A stretch of 64,000 nt of DNA from Spirochaetaceae bacterium. Lineage in GTDB: Bacteria; Spirochaetota; Spirochaetia; DSM-27196; SKKC01. Location of the stretch: positions 62,001 through 126,000 of the forward strand of contig SKXQ01000017.1 of assembly GCA_007128315.1 (NCBI GenBank), read 5' to 3'. Position 1 is the first letter of the stretch; each line of letters begins with the position of its first letter. The position numbers and the translations under genes were made by a program. The notes beneath the pieces were generated by a model, which worked only from the letters and a program-made list of their open reading frames with translations, searched no databases and was not told where the DNA came from. Positions 28,817 through 37,419 of this stretch are shown piece after piece.

Positions 28817-30331
28817 ATGAAACAACCGCCGACGCTACGATCTATAGTTCTTCTCCTGCTGCCGTCGCTGCTCATTTCCGCGTGCAGTGCCGAGTCACCG
28901 ATCGCACGTCGCGCCGAAATGGACGGACCGAGACGCGTAACGCCTGTCGCGAGCGAGGGCGTCAGGCTTTCCGGACAGCAGACCGATGAAACCGACACCG
29001 CACCACAGGAGTCCGGACCGACGGTGCGTGTCGATCTAGTGCCCGGAGCGCTGGTAGCTGACGTTCTTGAGACCAACCTAACCGGTAACAACTTCGAGGA
29101 ACAGATCGTAGCCTTTCTTGATCCTTCGGGCGGACACGGCCGGATCGAGGTAGCTGTTATCGAGAACGACATACTCGGCCGTGGCTATCAGCTTGTCTGG
29201 CAGGGGCACACCGACGCCGCCAATCTCCGGGGGCTTCGCATTAGCGCGGAGGACGTAACCGGAGACTTCGAGCCGGAGATTATCATTACCGGCGTCGATC
29301 CCGATGGCCGGGAGACCCTGAACATCTTCGCGCGTACTCCCGAGCGTACCGAGTTGCGCTACACGGGAATCGCGTCGATTTCCAGTAGCGGAACAATCGA
29401 GTTCGAGCGCAGCAGCAGGGACGACAGCTACAATCTTCGCGAACAGATGGCGGAACCTTTCGTGATTGTCGCTCAGGCAGAGGATCCGGACAGCGAAAAC
29501 ATCCTCGATCTCATTGAGACCCGTTTTACCTATTCGCATTCAGACGGAACCTTTGTACAGCAGGAAGAACGCTTTCTCTCCGGTGGTGTTGTCGAGCAGA
29601 ATCAGCTTCAGGTGCTCTTTCGCAGCGGAGCAGATGAGTTCGCCACCTTCCTCTCCGGCCCCTGGTATAGGGAAACCGGCGAAGGTCTGAGTATTGTCAC
29701 CTTCGACACACGAGGCGATCGCGTCGTGTTCAACGGAGGAGACATGCAGGAGACCTTTGACTGGGAATTGTCGCGGAAGACGATCTCAAGCGGCGTTCAG
29801 ATCATGCTGCGCAACCGAAATATCCGCAGCATGAATACCTTTGTCAGAATCAGGGTTCTCGCGCTCGACCAGATTGTCGTCGACCTTCACGACAGAAGCC
29901 GCTGGGATGGCACCTACCGGCGAGTCTCCTCATCGTTACTGACAACACTGACTCAGGCAAACGGTGGTCGGACACAACCGGCCACGCTTCAGCTCGACGG
30001 TACCTATTCGGATGACAGCGGCGTTGAACTGCATTTCGTAGGCGGTCGTTTCGAGTTGAGCGAGTCCGGCACCCGGTATCAGGGAACTGCCGCGGTGTAC
30101 CGTCTGCAGAACGACGACCGCTATGTGCTTGAGCTTGTCAAGTTCGATGATACTGCACGCCGGGTCGGACGGCGGGTGTACACGTTCACACACGATATCG
30201 CCTCGCACTCCGACAGGATTATCCGGACACTCGAGTTGCAGCCCGCACGGCTTACCGTCAACGGCGTTTCAAGTGCACCCGGTAACAGGCTTCTGCTTGA
30301 GCAGATCGAGCTGACTGAACAGCAGTCCTAA
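28817..30331 (+). CDS. Putative lipoprotein, conserved function unknown
   Basis: MKQPPTLRSIVLLLLPSLLISACSAE: lipobox LISAC; no clear family. Start placed at 28817 from the signal peptide. Confidence 0.8.
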   Translation: MKQPPTLRSIVLLLLPSLLISACSAESPIARRAEMDGPRRVTPVASEGVRLSGQQTDETDTAPQESGPTVRVDLVPGALVADVLETNLTGNNFEEQIVAFLDPSGGHGRIEVAVIENDILGRGYQLVWQGHTDAANLRGLRISAEDVTGDFEPEIIITGVDPDGRETLNIFARTPERTELRYTGIASISSSGTIEFERSSRDDSYNLREQMAEPFVIVAQAEDPDSENILDLIETRFTYSHSDGTFVQQEERFLSGGVVEQNQLQVLFRSGADEFATFLSGPWYRETGEGLSIVTFDTRGDRVVFNGGDMQETFDWELSRKTISSGVQIMLRNRNIRSMNTFVRIRVLALDQIVVDLHDRSRWDGTYRRVSSSLLTTLTQANGGRTQPATLQLDGTYSDDSGVELHFVGGRFELSESGTRYQGTAAVYRLQNDDRYVLELVKFDDTARRVGRRVYTFTHDIASHSDRIIRTLELQPARLTVNGVSSAPGNRLLLEQIELTEQQS

Positions 30332-31269
30332 AAGAGCAGGAATCCCTCAAACCCCGAGTCCCGGAGTCGAAGAAGAGTCTGTTCTGCGTCGCTCCTGCTC
30401 TGTGGGCTTTCAAAACGGATAACAACCCGAAAGGCTCCTCCATCGTTTACTTCCACCGACGCGTCCCATCCTGACTGCTCTATTCTGTTCGCGTGCCGGT
30501 CAGCGTTCTGCTCCGACGAAAAGCTTCCAAGCTGTATGCCCGTTGCCTGTGAGCTGGACGTAGTAGCTGCAACCTGCGAGGCAGGGCTGTCGTCAGCGGG
30601 ATCGGCCGTAACAGATGCAGCAAGCGCATCCAGGGACCAGGACCTGGCGAACAGATGTGACGGGACTGTCGGTAACGATATCCAGTCGGCACCGGCAGCA
30701 AGGGCGCCTTCGAGGCTCCCGGGAAACCGCTCGTGTATTGCTTCGAGCAGGTCCGCCAGGCGATCATCTCCGGCTTCACGTGCAAGATACGCGGTCAGAA
30801 ACATACCGGCCGGATCGTCCGGATCGAGACGAAGGATGCGGTCAAAAGCATCGTCGGTCCGTCCGAGGTGAAACAGCGCACGAATTCCGAGTATGGACGC
30901 ATCCCGCCGTATCGTGTTGTTTACCGCAGCAGTCTCGAGGACAACGGCACGTTCAAGCGCTGAGCGGTGTTCGCCGATTTCGATCAACAGGGCTGCACTG
31001 CGCAGCGCAAAACTTTGCGCCTGTTCGACAGAGTCGCTTCCTCGAGCTGCCGCGTCAAAGCCTTCGATAGCTTCGGAAAAATCACGCCGCGCCAGAGCTC
31101 TGTAGGCCTGTTGCTGCAGGTTTTCATGCGCATCCTCAGCAGATACCCATACAGGAAGCAGAATCAGAAGGACGACTGCTAGTCTGTGGCTCAGACTAAA
31201 GCGGTCGCGGGGGGACAGATGTACTTGCGTCAGTGCCCTGTGTGTCGGGGCTGCCATCCGATTCTTCAT
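30328..31269 (-). CDS. TPR-like protein with C-terminal SPOR domain, exported
   Basis: Signal segment RLAVVLLILLPVWVSAED; C-terminal IQLGSFSSEQNADRHANRIEQSGWDASVEVNDGGAFRVVIRFE (SPOR). ORF extends to 31410 but overlaps the upstream gene; start placed at MKNRM. Confidence 0.75.
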   Translation of the reverse strand: MKNRMAAPTHRALTQVHLSPRDRFSLSHRLAVVLLILLPVWVSAEDAHENLQQQAYRALARRDFSEAIEGFDAAARGSDSVEQAQSFALRSAALLIEIGEHRSALERAVVLETAAVNNTIRRDASILGIRALFHLGRTDDAFDRILRLDPDDPAGMFLTAYLAREAGDDRLADLLEAIHERFPGSLEGALAAGADWISLPTVPSHLFARSWSLDALAASVTADPADDSPASQVAATTSSSQATGIQLGSFSSEQNADRHANRIEQSGWDASVEVNDGGAFRVVIRFESPQSRSDAEQTLLRLRDSGFEGFLLF

Positions 31270-31585
31270 TATGAGGTAACGCCTTCTTTTTCGACCGGCC
31301 GAACCGCGCCGACTTCTTCTCGCCGGCGATGCTCGCGTTCGATTTCTTCTTTTCTTCCTTATATTTCGTCGACAGTTCACGGCGTTTCTTGAGTGCCTTC
31401 GAAAGCGCAAAGGGAAGCATGGTCAACGCACCAAGCAGATACGCGGAACCAAGCCCCATGAATACAGGTACATTTTCAAAGGTATGAAAACCGAACGAGA
31501 TATCGGTGGAGTGGTTGATATTCAGACCAGCAAAAATAATAACGAGTGCCAGTCCGATGAGAAAGAGAAGAAATTTCCACGGCAT
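31196..31585 (-). CDS. LapA/DUF1049-like small membrane protein
   Basis: MPWKFLLFLIGLALVIIFAGLNINHSTDISFGFHTFENVPVFMGLGSAYLLGALTML, then a basic tail. Confidence 0.7.
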   Translation of the reverse strand: MPWKFLLFLIGLALVIIFAGLNINHSTDISFGFHTFENVPVFMGLGSAYLLGALTMLPFALSKALKKRRELSTKYKEEKKKSNASIAGEKKSARFGRSKKKALPHNEESDGSPDTQGTDASTSVPPRPL

Positions 31586-31604
31586 AATACCTCCAGGTAC
31601 GCGC

Positions 31605-31946
31605 TCAACGACGACTCTGCATGCCCTTCAGAAACTTGTACAGGTTATATCCACCGTACCCGAGCAGTCCCAGCCCACCGAGGGAGAGGAGTCCCCCACC
31701 TCCGATGCCCAGAGCGGCAAGACCGGTAACAATTCCTGCAGCAGCCATGACGCCTCCGGCTACGCGGTCTTCGGGGGACGATTTTGCGATTGCCGCTCCG
31801 CCAAGGGCCAGCGCGATGCCGATTATGCCGCCTATGGGCGACCCGGCTGCAACGCCGAGGATCAGGAGCGCACCGCCGCCGCCAATTCCGCCTAATGCCC
31901 GGGTGGCGTTCCGTGCAAGTGTATCAGTTGGGACTATTTCATTCAT
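31605..31946 (-). CDS. Glycine-rich hydrophobic membrane protein, hypothetical
   Basis: 113-aa ORF with repeated GGIGGGG/GIGGGG hydrophobic segments, co-directional with the 31196-31585 gene. Confidence 0.65.
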   Translation of the reverse strand: MNEIVPTDTLARNATRALGGIGGGGALLILGVAAGSPIGGIIGIALALGGAAIAKSSPEDRVAGGVMAAAGIVTGLAALGIGGGGLLSLGGLGLLGYGGYNLYKFLKGMQSRR

Positions 31947-32003
31947 TACGGTACTTCTCTCCTGCTGGAAGTATAATGCCGGGCCGGCTTCTCGGCAATT
32001 GCA

Positions 32004-33248
32004 TCAATGCCTGAAGCTTCGTTGTCCGGTAAAACACATGGTTGCTTCGTGTTCGTTACACGCTTCAATCGACTCGGAATCACGAAGCGAACCTCCAGGC
32101 TGCAGTACGGCCTTCGCGCCTTCGCGTAATCCTACGTCGATACCGTCGCGAAACGGGAAAAAGGCATCGCTGACCATGCAGCTGCCAAGAAGTCCCGCGT
32201 GTTCGTCGGCAACACGCTCGTCGACTGCCGACCTCTGTGGGTCCGATAGTTCTCCGTAAACGGTGCCGTGCATTTCAACGGCGAGACGCTCAGGCGCCTT
32301 GCGATATGCCTTATCCCGCGCGATCTCCGCTACGCCGACTCGGTCCTGCTCCCCGGTGCCAATGGCGACCGTTGCTTCATCCTTCACGTACAGAACAGAG
32401 TTGCTGGTCACGCCGGCTTCAACGAACCATCCGAAAATCATATCGCGCTTTTCAGCTTCGGTCGGAGCCCGTTGTACGGTGAAGACGTCCCCTTTTCGTT
32501 CGGTAGATGCAGGAACAAGCTCCGCGGCAGTCAAACGCTTCGGCTGGAAGCTCCACTGCAGCACAAGCCCCCCGTCCATCAGTGACTTGATGTCAACGAC
32601 CCGCAAGGGTTCATACGCTGCAAGCCTGTCCATGGCCTTTACTCGCATGACTCTCAGGTTCTTCCGGGTAGCGAACACATCGAGGGCTTCGGGCGTGTAA
32701 TCGGGAGCAACGACCACTTCGGTGTACGCGTCGGCTATGCGACGGGCTGTTTCCGCGTCAATTGTGCAGTTAATGCCGACCGCTCCGCCAAACGCTGCAA
32801 TGCGGTCAGCGTTATACGCACGCGTGTAACTGCCGGCTGCATCGTCTCCGAGCGCGACACCGCAGGGATTGTTGTGTTTGATGATAACCGTAGCCGGGCG
32901 GTCGCCGAAATAGCGTAGTATGCCGAGGGCGGCGTCGGCGTCGGTGATATTGATTTTGCCGGGATGCTTGCCGCTTTGCAAAAGTTCCGCTTCCGAGGCG
33001 AGTCCCATGCCGGGCTGCACGGTTTCCACGTCGCCGAGGCGAAGATTTCCGTTCGCGAGGCGGTAGAGTGCCGCAGGCTGATCGGGGTTCTCGCCGTAGC
33101 GCAGCCCCATTTCGTTTCCTTCTATATCCCATGTCACCTTTTCGTAGTGCAGGGTCTGATCACCATCGTCAAGGTGCATGGTCAGGCTTATGCGTGGCGC
33201 AAAGGCATCCTTCGTAATCTCCCGGTACATGCTGCTGAGTTTAGCCAT
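32004..33248 (-). CDS. AICAR transformylase domain of PurH as a separate protein
   Basis: LRYGENPDQPAALY, KHNNPCGVALGDDAAGSYTRAYNADRIAAFGGAVGIN, GSCMVSDAFFPFRDGIDVGLREGAKAVLQPGGSLRDSESIEACNEHEATMCFTGQRSFRH. Confidence 0.92.
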   Translation of the reverse strand: MAKLSSMYREITKDAFAPRISLTMHLDDGDQTLHYEKVTWDIEGNEMGLRYGENPDQPAALYRLANGNLRLGDVETVQPGMGLASEAELLQSGKHPGKINITDADAALGILRYFGDRPATVIIKHNNPCGVALGDDAAGSYTRAYNADRIAAFGGAVGINCTIDAETARRIADAYTEVVVAPDYTPEALDVFATRKNLRVMRVKAMDRLAAYEPLRVVDIKSLMDGGLVLQWSFQPKRLTAAELVPASTERKGDVFTVQRAPTEAEKRDMIFGWFVEAGVTSNSVLYVKDEATVAIGTGEQDRVGVAEIARDKAYRKAPERLAVEMHGTVYGELSDPQRSAVDERVADEHAGLLGSCMVSDAFFPFRDGIDVGLREGAKAVLQPGGSLRDSESIEACNEHEATMCFTGQRSFRH

Positions 33249-33918
33249 TGCTCAGGTACCCTTCAGCGAGTTCTGTTGCCGCCTTCCCGACAAACCAGTC
33301 CGAAATCGCTGCATCGTACGCAGCCGTTACGGTAAAGGCCTGCTGTGCCAGGCCTGCCCGGTACGAGAGGCTCGTAACGCCGCGGTGTGAGGCGAGCTCG
33401 TCGGCGAGACCTTCGTACTGCCCGGGAGAGGAAAGCACTGCCACGCGCAGATAGTTTTTTGCCGCTGCCCTGAGCAGGGTCACCCCGCCTATGTCGATGT
33501 TGCCTCGTCCTTGTTCGACGTTTTCCGGGGCCTCGGCAACGGCCTGTTTGAACGGGTACAGATTGACCACAACAGCGTCAATGAGCCCTGCACCACTGCG
33601 CTCGCGATCCTGCTGGTGGTGGGGATTATGCGCTTCGCCGAGAATACCCAGGTACAGCTTGTAGTCCAGTGTCTTCACCAGGCCGCCGTCTGTTTCCGGC
33701 GAACCGGTATACGATGCAACATCGCGGAGTCCGTCAAACCCGGGAAGCAGTTCCTGTAACGCCCGAAAGGTTCCCCCCGTAGAAAGAATTTCGATGTCGG
33801 GGCAGTTCTGAACCAGCGACGGTGCCAGTTTCTCAAGACCGGTTTTGTCTGAGACACTTATGAGAATCCGCTGTAATGCTACCAGATTATCTACTCTGCC
33901 AATTGTATGGGTTACCAT
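33241..33918 (-). CDS. IMP cyclohydrolase (MGS-like) domain of PurH as a separate protein
   Basis: RILISVSDKTGLEKLAPSLVQ, ILSTGGTFRALQE, DGGLVKTLDYKLYLGIL, NLYPFKQAV, NIDIGGVTLLRAAAKNY. Confidence 0.92.
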   Translation of the reverse strand: MVTHTIGRVDNLVALQRILISVSDKTGLEKLAPSLVQNCPDIEILSTGGTFRALQELLPGFDGLRDVASYTGSPETDGGLVKTLDYKLYLGILGEAHNPHHQQDRERSGAGLIDAVVVNLYPFKQAVAEAPENVEQGRGNIDIGGVTLLRAAAKNYLRVAVLSSPGQYEGLADELASHRGVTSLSYRAGLAQQAFTVTAAYDAAISDWFVGKAATELAEGYLSNG

Positions 33919-34811
33919 CAGTGTGTCCGTCCTTCCTGTTTCCTGTGATTTTTTGCCGCTTCCAGTGTGTTCTTCAGCAACATGGTGATGGTCATGGGAC
34001 CCACTCCTCCGGGAACCGGGGTAATCGCAGAGGCGATTTCCGATACCGCCTCGTAGTCGACGTCGCCCACAAGCCGGTACCCGCGTTTCCTGGATGCGTC
34101 GTCGACGCGGTTGACACCGACATCGATCACGACCGTCCCGGGGCGGACCATATCGCCCGTGATTGTTCGCGGACGCCCGATCGCGGCGATCAGGATATCC
34201 GCCTGTCGGGTGTGTACGCTAAGATCGGGAGTACGGCTGTGACAGATTGTCACGGTCGCGTCTCCGCCATCGCCTTTCCGCAGCAGCAGGTTGGCGAGAC
34301 TCTTACCTACAAGGGTGCTCCGACCTACGATGACCACGTGTTTACCGGATACGCGTATTCCATTGTGGGAGAGCATCATGGCGACCCCGTATGGTGTGCA
34401 GGGAATATACGTGGGTTCTCCCTTGAGAAGCGCACCGAGACTCTGCACGTGCAGACCGTCGACGTCTTTGTCCGCTGCGATACGCGCAAGAACTTCCGAC
34501 TCATCGAGCTGTTCCGGCAGCGGCAACTGGACGAGGATGCCATCGATCCCGGTATCCGAGTTCAGGCTGTCCACGGCTCCAAGAACGTCCTCGCGCGAGG
34601 CGTCAGCGGGCAGCCGGATTTCCCTACTCATCATGCCGGCTTCCTCACAGGCTTTTTCCTTGCCCTTCACGTAGCTGAGACTTGCCGGATTGTCGCCAAC
34701 CAGTATGACTCCGAGCCCCGGCTTACGTCCGGAGAGTCCGGAAACCTCGCGTGCGATTTCTGCCCGAATTGCAGCAGCAGTTTTTTTCCCGTCGAGTATC
34801 TGTGCGCCCAT
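33918..34811 (-). CDS. folD: Methylenetetrahydrofolate dehydrogenase / cyclohydrolase
   Basis: DGKKTAAAIRAEIA, VGDNPASLSYVKGKEKACEEAG, GILVQLPLP, VVIVGRSTLVGKSLANLL, PGGVGPMTITMLLKNT. Confidence 0.96.
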   Translation of the reverse strand: MGAQILDGKKTAAAIRAEIAREVSGLSGRKPGLGVILVGDNPASLSYVKGKEKACEEAGMMSREIRLPADASREDVLGAVDSLNSDTGIDGILVQLPLPEQLDESEVLARIAADKDVDGLHVQSLGALLKGEPTYIPCTPYGVAMMLSHNGIRVSGKHVVIVGRSTLVGKSLANLLLRKGDGGDATVTICHSRTPDLSVHTRQADILIAAIGRPRTITGDMVRPGTVVIDVGVNRVDDASRKRGYRLVGDVDYEAVSEIASAITPVPGGVGPMTITMLLKNTLEAAKNHRKQEGRTH

Positions 34812-34816
34812 GTAGA

Positions 34817-34845
34817 TTGATACCATGTCAGGGCGTTTCCTTCAA
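34817..34845 (-). promoter_or_regulatory. Predicted folD promoter TTGAAG-N17-TATCAA (extended -10 TGG)
   Basis: Reverse strand hexamers at 34845-34840 and 34822-34817; 5 nt from the -10 to ATG 34811. Confidence 0.5.
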
Positions 34846-34889
34846 CGGACTCCGACTGTGCGCAAATCTGGTGTTTTTGCGGGGTGTTC

Positions 34890-34919
34890 TTGGCCAATGC
34901 GCGGTCCAAGTGATACACT
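34890..34919 (+). promoter_or_regulatory. Predicted promoter TTGGCC-N18-TACACT with extended -10 (TGA)
   Basis: TTGGCC 34890-34895; TGATACACT 34911-34919. Confidence 0.45.
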
Positions 34920-34929
34920 CACAGCTATT

Positions 34930-35580
34930 ATGCAGCACTACTTGCCGAACCGCGAAAAGCGGCCTGCCAGTTTCATCATTGTGTCGTTGCTCCTCGTTCT
35001 GGTGGCATCCCCGCTCTCTTCCCAGATTACTGACGAAGAAATTGTAGTGCCCCAATACGACCTCGGAGACCAGTTTTTCACCATCAGTCTTGGCCCGATG
35101 TTTCCGCTGTTCTTTCAGAACCCGAACGACGGGTTTTTCAACGCAAATGCGGACATGAATCTCAGGGCAGCCGGCGGAACGGGTTCTCTCGCATGGCATG
35201 GCTTTCTGAACAACGAATGGAGTCTCGGAGGCCGTGTCACGGGCTCGTTCATGAACAGCGTGAACGAACGCACGCTGTACGTCGTTCCGATCACCTTCGA
35301 GGCAAACTACCTGATCAGCGCGTTCCCCTTTGAGTTCCCGCTCAGTGTCGGAACTGGAATCAGTTTCACCGGCCTTTCCGGAAACACCTACGTGGGACCC
35401 GTTGTGTCGCTCGGCGGCGGCGCATACTGGCGCTACACCGAGGACTGGGCATTCGGCATGAACACTAACTGGTTCTGGGTGCCTCAGTTCTATACGAACA
35501 GTGATCGCACGCCTCCGCCATCCGACAGTCGTTTCGGGAACTTCCTCGAGCTGAGCTTCGGTGCACGGTACAGCTTCTAA
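34930..35580 (+). CDS. Outer-membrane beta-barrel-like protein, hypothetical
   Basis: Signal peptide FIIVSLLLVLVASPLSSQ; alternating Gly/aromatic beta pattern; C-terminal NFLELSFGARYSF ends in F. Confidence 0.75.
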   Translation: MQHYLPNREKRPASFIIVSLLLVLVASPLSSQITDEEIVVPQYDLGDQFFTISLGPMFPLFFQNPNDGFFNANADMNLRAAGGTGSLAWHGFLNNEWSLGGRVTGSFMNSVNERTLYVVPITFEANYLISAFPFEFPLSVGTGISFTGLSGNTYVGPVVSLGGGAYWRYTEDWAFGMNTNWFWVPQFYTNSDRTPPPSDSRFGNFLELSFGARYSF

Positions 35581-35627
35581 TGCGACGTTTCACAGGCATA
35601 CGCACAGGTTTCAGGAGACAGCACACA

Positions 35628-36785
35628 ATGATACGTACAGCGACGAAACAGAACATGACACGATGGATGACCGTAGCGGGCATCGCTTTTCTTGTCGGCC
35701 TTGGTGCCTGCTCGCACGAAGTCGGACTGTTTGCAAGCCTCGAGCAGGAGATACCGGTCGACGAGGAACGCGGCTTTCCGACCAACGGTTCGATTCATGG
35801 CCTCGTGTTTCACGAGACCGGAGGCACTGGCAGGTATTTTGCCGGCGGTTCAAGCCTCTGGGTACGGGAGGCTGTGGATGCTTCGGAGACGAGTCTGGAG
35901 GGGTGGACCCGTATAGCACCACCCTCCTCAGGGCTGACGCTTTCCTCCATGGCGCTGGTCGGCGGCGAGATTTTTGCTGTGTACGGCGGCAACGTGTACA
36001 GCCGGACCGCGGGTGATCAGACTGGCGTAAGCTGGGGTAATCCGGTGGCTGCATTTGATACTGCCACGGCACTACAGGTTTTTGCGGTGACTGTTGGCGG
36101 GACCGATACCTTCGTGGTTTCGGCTTCGGTTGAAGGTGGAAACAGGCTTCTTGATAATTCAGGCGCCGAGATATCGGGACTGGAGAACGTAAACACGATT
36201 TACGACGTTACCAATTTTGGTGACCGGATATACGTACTTACCAACACGCAGCTGTTTCGCGGTGCCGAGAATGACCTACTGACGGGAATGGCACCGGTGA
36301 CCATCGCCGGAAGCACTTCCAGCACCTTCCGCGACATGCAGGTACGTGGCGACGACGACGACGAACTCTGGATCGCCGGGAAAGGCAGGTTGTACTGGAG
36401 CAACGACGGCACTAACTGGACAAATTCCGATTCGATCACCCCCGAAGACTCCAGTACCGAGGTGCAGTTTACAGGCCTCGGGTTCGTAACTGTCGATGGA
36501 ACCGAATACGTTCTCGCGAGTACACAGGCGAATGGTTTGTATGAAGGCAATGATCCTGATGACCTGTCGAGTCTGCGCGCTGAAGGCTCAGAGCGCACGC
36601 TCATCGGTCGCAGCGGCAACTATCTTACTACCCAGATCGCCGGACGTGCCGTTGACCGCATCGTTATAGACGCGAACGGCTCGGCTCGTGGCCTTGACGG
36701 TCCCCTCGTCTTTCTCGGAACACCGGGGCGCGGACTCTGGCGCGGACAGCAGGAAAACGGGGACTTTATCTGGCGTCGGGAGTAG
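35628..36785 (+). CDS. Putative lipoprotein, hypothetical
   Basis: MTRWMTVAGIAFLVGLGACSHEVG lipobox; WTRIAPPSSG and repeated short beta-propeller-like segments; SD AGGAG upstream of 35628. Confidence 0.75.
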   Translation: MIRTATKQNMTRWMTVAGIAFLVGLGACSHEVGLFASLEQEIPVDEERGFPTNGSIHGLVFHETGGTGRYFAGGSSLWVREAVDASETSLEGWTRIAPPSSGLTLSSMALVGGEIFAVYGGNVYSRTAGDQTGVSWGNPVAAFDTATALQVFAVTVGGTDTFVVSASVEGGNRLLDNSGAEISGLENVNTIYDVTNFGDRIYVLTNTQLFRGAENDLLTGMAPVTIAGSTSSTFRDMQVRGDDDDELWIAGKGRLYWSNDGTNWTNSDSITPEDSSTEVQFTGLGFVTVDGTEYVLASTQANGLYEGNDPDDLSSLRAEGSERTLIGRSGNYLTTQIAGRAVDRIVIDANGSARGLDGPLVFLGTPGRGLWRGQQENGDFIWRRE

Positions 36786-36789
36786 CTGT

Positions 36790-37398
36790 TCAGGCGTAGC
36801 CGAAAAGACGCAACAGAATATCCGCGACTTCGGGGTCCTTGTACTGGGCCCTGATTTCGTCGGCTGTCAGACCGACAAGCTCATGGCTCAGGTAGTGTAT
36901 CCAGTTGTCGTCGTCCGGTGACTCTATGACGTGCTTTCGACTGTAGAAGTCGGGCTTGATCGGCATAATGTCCTGCTTGAAGGTGCGAATCTTGTAGTCG
37001 TGAACCGCGATCTTTATGTCTTCGCGGGGTATGCCTTTCTCCAGAATAATTTCTACCAGATGGTTTATGGTCCGCCCCGAGTCAAAAATATCATCTACAA
37101 GAAGCACCTTGTCGCCGCTTCGCAGATACTCCGGCTGATACGTCCAGCCATCGACCATGACCCGTTCCTGTGTGCGAATATCGGTGTAGCTGCGGGCTAC
37201 GACTGCGGCATAAAAAACGGGCCTGTCATCATCCTTCTTGAGAACCTTGAAGTATTCGCTTATGACGTTCCCCATGTACGCACCGCCCCTGAGGGACACG
37301 TAGATAACGTCCGGTATGAAACCGCTTTCCTGTATCTGATGTGCAAGCTTCAGGGCGTTATCACGTATCCGGTCGTAGGGGCTGTATTCTTTGGACAT
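36790..37398 (-). CDS. Purine-type phosphoribosyltransferase
   Basis: PRPP loop KVLLVDDIFDSGRTINHLVEII; VIYVSLRGGAYMG. Confidence 0.85.
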   Translation of the reverse strand: MSKEYSPYDRIRDNALKLAHQIQESGFIPDVIYVSLRGGAYMGNVISEYFKVLKKDDDRPVFYAAVVARSYTDIRTQERVMVDGWTYQPEYLRSGDKVLLVDDIFDSGRTINHLVEIILEKGIPREDIKIAVHDYKIRTFKQDIMPIKPDFYSRKHVIESPDDDNWIHYLSHELVGLTADEIRAQYKDPEVADILLRLFGYA

Positions 37399-37419
37399 GC
37401 GTCTGTTCTCCGGGATTGA

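Noticed and set aside
28804-28819. CATACT 7 nt before ATG 28817 as a third promoter-at-ATG case
   Set aside because: No acceptable -35 at 16-18 bp spacing; evidence too weak to count.
33876-34820. 314-aa plus-strand ORF
   Set aside because: Antisense to folD, whose motifs are unambiguous; no recognisable features in this frame.
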